Shown here in pieces: positions 1-5,335 of a stretch of DNA of 5,925 nt. The stretch covers positions 1 to 5,925 of the forward strand of contig CAMLGG010000307.1 in the NCBI GenBank assembly GCA_946479475.1. The letters are read 5' to 3'. The position numbers were made by a program, and so were the translations under genes. The stretch is from an uncultured Ideonella sp. (GTDB lineage: Bacteria > Pseudomonadota > Gammaproteobacteria > Burkholderiales > Burkholderiaceae). Every line of letters begins with the position of its first letter. Position 1 is the stretch's first letter. Under the pieces are notes generated by a model, which saw only the letters and a list, made by a program, of their open reading frames with translations, was not told where the DNA came from and did no database searches.

Positions 1-1023
1 CCAGGCGCGCAGCCGCGTCGCCTCGCCGTCGAAGCTGCGCCAGACGATGGCGACCAGGCGGCCCGCGCTCATCACGTCGGCGTGCTCGGCGTCGTCGTCT
101 GGCAGCAGCCGGGGTTCGCCGTCGGGAGTGCCGTCGGCGCGCAGGCGGCCGTAGCGCACGCCGGCCACGCCGGCGCGGTCGCCGAACCAGACGGCGTGGT
201 AGCCGCCCCCTGCCGCCTCGGCGAGGCCGGGCCCGTGGTGCGGGCAGGCGTCCAGCGCCCAGTGGTCCTCGGTCGCGCGGGTCGGCGGGACGGGCGGGCC
301 GCCGATGCGGGCGAAGGCATGGTCCCGCTCGTTGGGAGCGAACACGTGGCGCCACATCGCGGCCAGTCCGCCATCCGGTGCCTGGGCCAAAGCGATGCGG
401 CAGCACTCGCAGGTCGACTCCGCGACGCGAATGTCGGGCCCGTAGCTCGCACCGCCATCGCTGGATTCGTTGCGGTAGATGGCGGCGCCGCGCACGTCGG
501 TGCGCCCGGCGACACGTGCCGCCTCCACGTCCCGCTTGTCGATCCACAGCGTGTGCAGCGTGCCCCTGGCATCGAAGGCGATGGCCTCGAAGCGATGGGT
601 GATCTCCTGCCTGTCGTGATGGACAGTGACCGGCGGCGAGAAGCTGCGCCCGCCGTCCACCGAGCGCAGCAGGCGGATCTCGCCGGTGTAGGGCCTGGCG
701 AGCGGCCGGGTGTAGCTGATGACGACGCGGCCTCCGGGGCCGAAGGCGATGTGCGGCCGGCTCTCGCCATCGGCGGCGACGGTGTCGCTGCCCGTCGGGA
801 GCATCCGGGGCCCGCTCCAGTGAGCGCCATCGTCACGGCTGGTGCGGGCGTCGAGATGGCCCTGGTCATCCAGGCCGACGACCCACAGGTCGCCCGCCGG
901 CGAGAAGGCGGCTGCGATGGCAAGGGCGGGGCGCTTCGGACCATCGGCCGCGGCGTGGTGCGCCAAGGCAGGTGATGCAGGACCGGCGAGCATGGCCGCC
1001 GCGAGGAGGATCGAGGAGCGCAT
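1..1023 (-). CDS. Secreted BNR/Asp-box (sialidase-fold) protein with Cys/His clusters, C-terminus outside window
   Basis: The frame is open from the ATG at 1023 to the window edge (341 codons, no stop), so the C-terminus is missing. Residues 1-21 form a Sec-type signal peptide (MRSSILLAAAMLAGPASPALA). Three Asp boxes (S/T-x-D-x-G-x-x-W/F/Y) are visible near residues 61-69 (TSRDDGAHW), 121-128 (SVDGGRSF) and 187-194 (SSDGGASY). They indicate a beta-propeller of the sialidase/BNR superfamily. No arginine-containing RIP motif of true sialidases is seen, so sialic acid hydrolysis is not supported. Residues 204-209 read TCECCR and 259-264 read ACPHHG. These clusters could bind a metal or form disulfides in the periplasm; that is inference. 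The start lies 5 nt after the receptor stop, which implies co-transcription and probably coupling. A GGAGGG about 15 nt upstream is a somewhat distant Shine-Dalgarno sequence. Similar proteins are often labelled exo-alpha-sialidase without proof. The function is unknown. Confidence 0.82.
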   Translation of the reverse strand, partial: MRSSILLAAAMLAGPASPALAHHAAADGPKRPALAIAAAFSPAGDLWVVGLDDQGHLDARTSRDDGAHWSGPRMLPTGSDTVAADGESRPHIAFGPGGRVVISYTRPLARPYTGEIRLLRSVDGGRSFSPPVTVHHDRQEITHRFEAIAFDARGTLHTLWIDKRDVEAARVAGRTDVRGAAIYRNESSDGGASYGPDIRVAESTCECCRIALAQAPDGGLAAMWRHVFAPNERDHAFARIGGPPVPPTRATEDHWALDACPHHGPGLAEAAGGGYHAVWFGDRAGVAGVRYGRLRADGTPDGEPRLLPDDDAEHADVMSAGRLVAIVWRSFDGEATRLRAW

Positions 1024-1028
1024 CGTGT

Positions 1029-3188
1029 TCACCACTTGCCCTCCAAACCCGCGTAGAAGGCGCGCGGCAGGGCCGGCGAATAGACCGCGGTGTTCGACAG
1101 CACCGAGGCGCTGTCCGCGTAGCGCCTGTCCAGCAGGTTGGCGATGCGGCCGAACAGCGACAGCGAAGCCGACAGGCGCTGGTTCACGCGCAGGTTGAAG
1201 ACGTCGTGGCCCGGGTACTTGCCGTAGGTCGGGGAGTTGCTCGCTTCGAGCCAGTAGGCCCCGACGCGGGTCCATTCGAGCTGGGCCGTCGTGCCGTCGA
1301 TCGGCACCCAGGTCAGGCGAGTGTTGGCCAGCAGGCGGGGCGCACTCTCCATCTCCTTGCCCGAGTAGTCGGCGCTCGCGGTCACCCACTCTTCGTAGGT
1401 GTGCCGCGCCCAGGAGGCGGCGATGTCCATGCGCCAGGCAGGCGAGAAGGCCGCGCCGAGTCCGAGCTCGATGCCGCGGTGGCGCGTGCGGCCGGCATTC
1501 ACGCTGGTGCTGACGTTGGTCGCGAGGTCACGCTGGCTCACGAGGTCGTCGCGCTTGACCAGGTCGTAGGCGGCCAGCTCGTAGTTCCAGCCCGAGGCCT
1601 CGCCCCTGAGGCCCAGCTCCAGCTGCTGCGCGCGGATGGGCTTGAGCCCCAGGGCGAGCCGTGCCTTGGCCAGCGCATCCGACTCGTTCCCGGCGGCGCC
1701 GGCGCGGAACAGCTGCGACTCCGAAGGCGTGCGAAAGCCGTGGTTGTACGAGGCATACAGCGTGGCCGAGGGCGAGAGCGACCAGGTCGCGCCGAGCTTG
1801 GGGCTCCAGTGGCCGAAGCTCGCCGAAGCCTCCGGCAGCTGGCCGTAGACCCGCGTGCCGGCGCTGGTGCTGCCACTGCCGAGTTGGTTGCTCATCTCGT
1901 AGCCGATCTGGTCGTGGCGAAGCCCGGCCGTGACGCGCACATCGGCGGTGGGCGAGAGCTCGCCGTGCACGTACGCGGAGGCGCTCGAATAGCGCACGTC
2001 GTAGTCGTAGATGCGGCTGCCGATGCTGTAGCCGGTGTATTGCGTATCCGCGCCACTGCCGGCCGTGGTGACGACGAGGCTGTCCTCGCGGCGGGAACCC
2101 GGGCTGCGGTCCAGGTCGATGCCGGCGATGAGCCGCGGCCGCATCGCGCCGCCGAAGTCGCGCCGCCACTTGGCCATCACGCCGAGCGAATGGACATCGG
2201 TGTCCTCGATGCGCGGATCGAAGCTCAGGTTGTAGGAGCCGTTGAGCTGCATCGAGTTGACGCGCAGGTAGGGCGTGAGCGTCCACAGCGTGGGGCCGCT
2301 CTCGTGCTCGTACTGGCTGGACAGCCGCAGCGCATCGACCTTGCGAAAGGCGATGGCCATGTGGTTCTTCGTCGGATGGTGGCGGTAGTCGTCCCAGGTC
2401 AGCGGCGTGTTGGCGCCGGTCTGCTGGTCGATGTGGGTGGCGCCCAGGCCGGTGCGCCAGAGCGGGCCGCCGTCGAAGCCGGTGTCCCAGCGCAGGTTCA
2501 GGCTCTGCCGGTCGTAGGCGGTGCCGTCGCGCCAGCCGTCGCTGTGGCTGAGGTTGAGCTGGCCCCGCAGGGCGCTGTCGTCCGTCAACGGGGTGTTGCC
2601 GTCCAGCAGCACGCGCCGCCAGCCGAAGCTGCCGGCCTCGCCGGAGGCCGTGGCGCTGCGCGTCGTGCCGGGTGCGCGGGTCAGCACGTTGACGGTGCCG
2701 CCGATGGCATCGGAGCCGTAGAGCGCCGTGCCCGGCCCGCGCACCACCTCCACCCGGGCCGCGGCCGGGATGTCGACCTCGTACAGCGCGTTGTGGTTGA
2801 AGAAGCCGGTGGCACGCGTGGGCACGCCATCCTCGAGGTAGAGGTACAGCGGGCCGGTGCTGAAGGGCTGGCGGATGGCGGTGGTGTGGCCCTCGCCATT
2901 GGTGACCGAGACGGCCACGCCCGGCACCTGGCCGAGCAGCTGCTGCGGGTGCGTGGGGGCGGTGAAGCGGATGGCCTCCTCGCCGATGACGCCGACGGAA
3001 GCCGGCGTCTCGGCCAGGGGCCGCTTCTCGCGGGTGCCGGTGACCGTCACGGCCATCACCGGGATGAGCGGGGAGACGTCGGCGGCGGAGGCCAGCTCCT
3101 GCGCGACGGCAGGGGCGGGTGCTTGCAGCATCGCAAGCGCGAGCGGAGTGAGCGCGGCCCAGGCGGGCGCGCGGCGAAAGGTTCTCAT
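1029..3188 (-). CDS. TonB-dependent outer-membrane receptor, substrate unknown (copper suspected from context)
   Basis: This is a 719-residue protein, the normal length for a TonB-dependent transporter. The signal peptide is residues 1-29 (ends APAVA, then QEL). A TonB-box-like VTVTG sits near 47-51. The plug domain spans about 55-175, with the diagnostic RVEVVRGPGTALYGSDAIGG at about 145-164. A 22-strand barrel should follow, with alternating aromatic strands throughout, ending NLLDRRYADS near the C-terminus and a terminal aromatic (GLEGKW). The ATG at 3188 was chosen because it gives the signal peptide directly. A longer reading back to 3347 would place non-signal residues first and overlap the upstream gene. 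No good Shine-Dalgarno sequence precedes it. Such receptors import scarce ligands (siderophores, cobalamin, metals) using TonB energy. The NosA/OprC copper-receptor sequence features I know are not seen. The ligand cannot be read from sequence; copper is inferred from the nos neighbourhood, and iron chelates remain possible. Confidence 0.95.
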   Translation of the reverse strand: MRTFRRAPAWAALTPLALAMLQAPAPAVAQELASAADVSPLIPVMAVTVTGTREKRPLAETPASVGVIGEEAIRFTAPTHPQQLLGQVPGVAVSVTNGEGHTTAIRQPFSTGPLYLYLEDGVPTRATGFFNHNALYEVDIPAAARVEVVRGPGTALYGSDAIGGTVNVLTRAPGTTRSATASGEAGSFGWRRVLLDGNTPLTDDSALRGQLNLSHSDGWRDGTAYDRQSLNLRWDTGFDGGPLWRTGLGATHIDQQTGANTPLTWDDYRHHPTKNHMAIAFRKVDALRLSSQYEHESGPTLWTLTPYLRVNSMQLNGSYNLSFDPRIEDTDVHSLGVMAKWRRDFGGAMRPRLIAGIDLDRSPGSRREDSLVVTTAGSGADTQYTGYSIGSRIYDYDVRYSSASAYVHGELSPTADVRVTAGLRHDQIGYEMSNQLGSGSTSAGTRVYGQLPEASASFGHWSPKLGATWSLSPSATLYASYNHGFRTPSESQLFRAGAAGNESDALAKARLALGLKPIRAQQLELGLRGEASGWNYELAAYDLVKRDDLVSQRDLATNVSTSVNAGRTRHRGIELGLGAAFSPAWRMDIAASWARHTYEEWVTASADYSGKEMESAPRLLANTRLTWVPIDGTTAQLEWTRVGAYWLEASNSPTYGKYPGHDVFNLRVNQRLSASLSLFGRIANLLDRRYADSASVLSNTAVYSPALPRAFYAGLEGKW

Positions 3189-3217
3189 GATGATCGGCGA
3201 GTCGGTGGCGCGGGCGC

Positions 3218-3248
3218 GCAGGCCCACGGCCGGCCTGCTTCGGGCAGG
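3218..3248 (-). repeat. Two overlapping, mutually exclusive hairpins in the receptor leader
   Basis: In the 107 nt between the DUF2946-like stop and the receptor start, arms 3218-3224 and 3232-3238 pair over 7 bp with a 7-nt loop. Arms 3234-3238 and 3244-3248 pair over 5 bp with a 5-nt loop. They share 3234-3238, so only one can form at a time. There is no U-tract, so neither is a standard terminator. They could act on receptor translation, or be chance pairing in GC-rich DNA. No riboswitch consensus (for example the cobalamin box) was recognised here. Confidence 0.3.
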
Positions 3249-3269
3249 TCGGGCAGCACAGTTCCGGGA

Positions 3270-3287
3270 GCCGGCGCAGGAGCCGGC
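3270..3287 (-). repeat. Intergenic 6-bp hairpin just after the DUF2946-like gene
   Basis: GCCGGC at 3270-3275 and again at 3282-3287 is self-complementary and can form a 6-bp stem with a 6-nt loop. It lies about 9 nt after the stop codon of the DUF2946-like gene in the minus direction. No T-run follows, so it is not a convincing intrinsic terminator. It might be an mRNA-stability or processing element in the operon. Confidence 0.3.
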
Positions 3288-3295
3288 AATGCAAC

Positions 3296-3703
3296 TCAGG
3301 CCGCGAAAGGCGGACCGTGGTGCAGACGCGCTATCCAGCGTGCGCAATCATCCCGGCGGGGCGCGGCGACGGTGACCAGCGCCGGGCAATGCAGCGGCGC
3401 CGGCGTCGCTGCAGGGAGGAGGGCGTTCGAGACCGGTGGCGCGACCGCGCCCAGCGCGAGCAGGGCGCAGTGGCCCGAGGCCTTGCCGTGGTCGCCGGCC
3501 GGGGGCGATTCGGTCTCGCCCCTCGATCCCGCGTGGCTCGCCATACCCGGCATGGCCACGCCGTGCACCTCGCACACCTCTGCGACCGCCACGCCCCGAC
3601 GCTGCGCCGCCCAGGCCGCCAGCATGGGCGTGGCCGCCTGCAGCAGCAGCGCCCACGCCGCCACGAGGGCGGTGAAGCGGGCGACGCGGCTGAAGCGGTT
3701 CAT
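3296..3703 (-). CDS. Small DUF2946-like exported Cys/His/Met protein
   Basis: This is a 135-residue protein with a hydrophobic N-terminal segment (about 9-34), serving as an uncleaved anchor or signal peptide. It is followed by a Cys/His/Met-containing region: VCEVHGVAMPGM (43-54), H57, H72, GHCALL (77-82), C106, C120 and H128-H129. The size, the hydrophobic start, the early C-x2-H and the later HC motif match the loosely conserved DUF2946 family. The usual second Cys of the late HCxxC-type motif appears replaced (HCALL), so the assignment is tentative. DUF2946 members have no established function; their Cys/His content suggests metal binding, probably copper, which is inference. The start is the ATG at 3703, 13 nt after the ApbE stop. 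A GAGG directly abuts this ATG, too close for a normal ribosome site, so initiation may depend on translation of the upstream gene. No better start is visible, because upstream in-frame codons overlap ApbE. Confidence 0.72.
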   Translation of the reverse strand: MNRFSRVARFTALVAAWALLLQAATPMLAAWAAQRRGVAVAEVCEVHGVAMPGMASHAGSRGETESPPAGDHGKASGHCALLALGAVAPPVSNALLPAATPAPLHCPALVTVAAPRRDDCARWIARLHHGPPFAA

Positions 3704-3716
3704 CCTCGAAGTTATG

Positions 3717-4763
3717 TCATGCGGCCTGCAGGCGCTGCTGCAGCGCAGGGGAGACCCATACCTGGCCGTCGCGGCCGGCGACGAGGGCCTGGTCCACGCC
3801 CTGGCGCTGGAGCAGCTCGCGACCCGCACCGGGCGACAGCACCATCGCTGCTGCGCCGAGGCCGTTCACGCTGTCCAGCGAGTCGCCGACCAGCGTCACG
3901 CCGTGCGGCCCCTGCGCCGGGTAGCCGGTGCGCGGATCGAGCACGTGATGGTAGCGGCGGCCGTCGCGCACGAAGAATCGCTCGTAGTCGCCCGACGACG
4001 CCACGAAACCGCTCCGAAGGTCCAGGCGGCCCAGCAGGCGATCAGGCTGGCGCGGATCGCGGATGCCGACCCGCCACGGGCGCGACGCCGCGTCCGTCAC
4101 CGCCAGCACGTCGCCCCCGCCGTTCACCAGGGCGTTCTCCACGCCGAGGTACTGCAAGGTGTTCAGGCCGGCCTCGAGGATGTAGAGCTTGGCGATGCCT
4201 CCGAGGTCCAGCCGCATGCCCTTCCTGCGGAGGTGGGCCGTGCCCCGCGCCGGGTCCAGTTCGAGGGCCTTCCAATCCACGCAGCCGACGTGCGAGCGGA
4301 TGTAGGCCTCGCTCGGCATGAGCTCGGAGCCGGGGTTGAAGTCCCAGCGACCCACCGAGCCGATGGTGGCGTCGAAAGCGCCGTCGCTGCGCGCCGACAC
4401 GCCCTGCGCCATGGCGAGCACGCGCATGAGGTCGGCCGAGACGCGCACCGGCTGCAGGCCCGCCGAGGCCCCGATGGCCGCGACCTGGCTCGTCGCCGAG
4501 TAGTGGCTCATCTGCGCTTCGAGCGCGGCCATGCGCTGGAAGGCGGATTCGACCGCGAAGGCCAGCAGGCCCTCGTCGCGATCCAGGGCCGCGATCTCGA
4601 CCACGGTGCCCATCAGCTTGCGCGTGGAACGCAGCCGGGCCGGCTCGGCGTGTGCCGACGCGGCCAGCGGCCACGCGGCCACGCAGGCGGCGAGCCCCCA
4701 CGTCAACCGGCGACGAACGGGATCGGGTGCCGGGCCGGTGAAGGGCGTGGGGTTCGCAGCCAT
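3717..4763 (-). CDS. apbE: ApbE/NosX-type FAD:protein FMN transferase
   Basis: This is a 348-residue exported protein. ApbE enzymes split FAD and attach FMN covalently to a Ser/Thr of periplasmic-side targets. In nos loci the member called NosX flavinylates the regulator/electron-transfer protein NosR. The signal region (16-39, VRRRLTWGL to ASAHA) carries an RRR-L core compatible with Tat export. ApbE motifs in order are MGTVVEI (51-57), SDGAFDATIG (126-135), LDLGGIAKLY (185-194), NGGGDVLAV (214-222), SSGDYERFF (256-264) and HHVLDPRTGYPA (272-283). Two departures stand out. The usual GIAKGY reads GIAKLY. The late ADALxT-type segment, whose Asp and Thr bind Mg2+ in characterised ApbE proteins, reads SVNGLGA (298-304), giving Asp to Asn300 and Thr to Ala304. 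The start at 4763 is fixed by a TGAGG 6 nt upstream that overlaps the cytochrome stop. The symbol nosX would also fit. Confidence 0.93.
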   Translation of the reverse strand: MAANPTPFTGPAPDPVRRRLTWGLAACVAAWPLAASAHAEPARLRSTRKLMGTVVEIAALDRDEGLLAFAVESAFQRMAALEAQMSHYSATSQVAAIGASAGLQPVRVSADLMRVLAMAQGVSARSDGAFDATIGSVGRWDFNPGSELMPSEAYIRSHVGCVDWKALELDPARGTAHLRRKGMRLDLGGIAKLYILEAGLNTLQYLGVENALVNGGGDVLAVTDAASRPWRVGIRDPRQPDRLLGRLDLRSGFVASSGDYERFFVRDGRRYHHVLDPRTGYPAQGPHGVTLVGDSLDSVNGLGAAAMVLSPGAGRELLQRQGVDQALVAGRDGQVWVSPALQQRLQAA

Positions 4764-4769
4764 CCGATG

Positions 4770-4774
4770 CCTCA
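4770..4774 (-). promoter_or_regulatory. Ribosome binding site overlapping the cytochrome stop codon
   Basis: Minus strand TGAGG has the cytochrome stop TGA inside it and is followed by a 6-nt spacer to the ATG of the ApbE/NosX gene at 4763. This gives good spacing and decides that start over later methionines. The overlap of stop and ribosome site implies translational coupling. Confidence 0.7.
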
Positions 4775-5170
4775 GCGCGACTGGTCGGCCATGTAGTTCA
4801 CCGCGGCCTTGACCTCGTCGTCGGTCAGCGAGGGCGAGGCACCGCGCGCGGGCATCTGGCCCTTGCTGCCGGTGAAACCTTCGAGCGCGTGCTTGTAGAG
4901 CGTGTCCATGCCCTGCGCGATGCGCGGACCCCAGTCGGCCTTGTCGCCCGGCTTGGGGGCGCCGCCCACGCCGGCGGCGTGGCACAGCGAGCAGGTCTTG
5001 CCGAAGACGGCCTTGCCGACGGTGTTCTCGGCGACAGGAGCCGGCGCCGGCGCGGGCGCGGGGGCAGGCGCAGCAGTGGGCGCGGGCGCGGCCGCAGGCG
5101 GCTCCTGCTTGCCGCAAGCCGCGAGCGCGCCAACGAGGCCGAGGGTGAGGAGGGTGCGGGTGAGTTTCAT
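4772..5170 (-). CDS. Lipoprotein monohaem cytochrome c, c5 type, likely electron donor linked to NosZ
   Basis: This is a 132-residue protein. Residues 1-18 form a lipoprotein signal ending in the lipobox LAAC, with Cys19 as the lipidated residue. A Pro/Ala-rich flexible linker (about 24-47) follows, then a single class I haem domain. Haem attachment is CSLCH (Cys60, Cys63, His64). The sixth ligand is probably Met106 in KGQMPARG, followed by SLTDDEVKAAVNYM, the typical C-terminal helix of cytochrome c5/c555 relatives. Residue +2 after the lipid Cys is Gly, so outer-membrane sorting is possible. The protein probably shuttles electrons in the periplasm while tethered to a membrane. Its position as first gene of the operon divergent from nosZ makes it a candidate donor to N2O reductase; this is inference. 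The ATG at 5170 was chosen because it begins the lipoprotein signal; the ribosome site is weak. A longer start at 5212 would add non-signal residues. Confidence 0.93.
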   Translation of the reverse strand: MKLTRTLLTLGLVGALAACGKQEPPAAAPAPTAAPAPAPAPAPAPVAENTVGKAVFGKTCSLCHAAGVGGAPKPGDKADWGPRIAQGMDTLYKHALEGFTGSKGQMPARGASPSLTDDEVKAAVNYMADQSR

Positions 5171-5203
5171 CGCAGGGCGTCCGGTTGATCGTTGCTGGGC
5201 GCA

Positions 5204-5209
5204 AAGATA
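5204..5209 (-). promoter_or_regulatory. Predicted -10 element for the minus-strand operon
   Basis: TATCTT on the minus strand (4 of 6 matches to TATAAT, keeping the key TA and final T). If transcription starts near 5197, the FNR-like dyad centre falls at about -40.5. That is the class II activator position, in which the activator replaces a -35 box. The leader to the cytochrome ATG would be about 27 nt. Confidence 0.45.
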
Positions 5210-5230
5210 CATGACGCATGCACCTTAAGG

Positions 5231-5244
5231 TTGACTTAACGCAA
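5231..5244. promoter_or_regulatory. FNR/DNR/NnrR-like activator site between nosZ and the cytochrome operon
   Basis: TTGACTTAACGCAA fits the TTG-N8-CAA core of Crp/Fnr-family sites that control denitrification genes (FNR/ANR/DNR consensus TTGAT-N4-ATCAA). Half sites are TTGAC and, on the other strand, TTGCG, around a palindromic TTAA centre at 5237.5. It is positioned for class II activation of the minus operon. On the + strand a start near 5279, with a weak GAAGAT -10 at 5267-5272, would be similarly spaced for nosZ. Which regulator binds (oxygen-sensing FNR or NO-sensing DNR/NnrR) cannot be told. Confidence 0.55.
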
Positions 5245-5263
5245 GCTCGCCTCGAGGGCTTGC
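5241..5263. repeat. Inverted repeat upstream of nosZ
   Basis: GCAAGC at 5241-5246 is repeated inverted as GCTTGC at 5258-5263. The stem extends to 8 bp if a G-T pair is allowed, leaving a 7-nt loop. It overlaps the end of the FNR-like box. It could be an operator for a second regulator, or a 5' leader hairpin if transcription starts upstream of it. Confidence 0.3.
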
Positions 5264-5326
5264 ATCGAAGATCCGTTCGCCAAGGAATGGGACCGGGAGC
5301 CGGTCTTTCAGCGACTCAAGACCAAC

Positions 5327-5333
5327 GAGGTGA
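5327..5333 (+). promoter_or_regulatory. nosZ ribosome binding site
   Basis: GAGGTGA lies just before two tandem ATG codons (5336 and 5339). From the GAGG core the spacers are 5 and 8 nt respectively, so either Met can be used. The choice changes the protein by one residue only. Confidence 0.7.
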
Positions 5334-5335
5334 AG

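Noticed and set aside
72..944. Minus-strand open frame of 290 codons and + strand frame 82-975 at the left end
   Set aside because: Both are in other frames of the BNR gene. The true frame has a signal peptide and three Asp boxes and remains open at the window edge.
1..1023. Calling the left gene a true exo-alpha-sialidase
   Set aside because: Only Asp boxes support it. No catalytic arginine motif is visible and the context gives no sialic acid link.
3189..3295. Cobalamin riboswitch before the TonB receptor
   Set aside because: The gap is only 107 nt and no B12-box core or conserved junction sequence was recognised.
3712..3720. ATGA start/stop overlap at the end of the ApbE gene
   Set aside because: The ATG there leads to ATG ACA TAA, a two-codon frame. 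It is not the start of the next gene.
972..4796. A 1274-codon open frame on the + strand across four minus-strand genes
   Set aside because: It is antisense to genes with clear family motifs and signal peptides. Its residue content (Arg, Ala, Gly, Val rich without domains) is that of a GC-bias shadow.
5185..5204. Second FNR-like site (TTGAT half site at 5185, or TTG to CAA at 5192-5204)
   Set aside because: The half site has no matching partner at N4 spacing, and the other pair has N7 rather than N8 spacing.
5240..5335. Stop-free, protein-like stretch in frame upstream of the nosZ ATG (reads DPFAKEWDREPVFQRLK)
   Set aside because: It has no ATG and only a GTG two codons before the ATG pair. 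The Tat signal begins properly at the ATG and a good ribosome site sits there. It may be a decayed coding remnant, but nothing supports translation.
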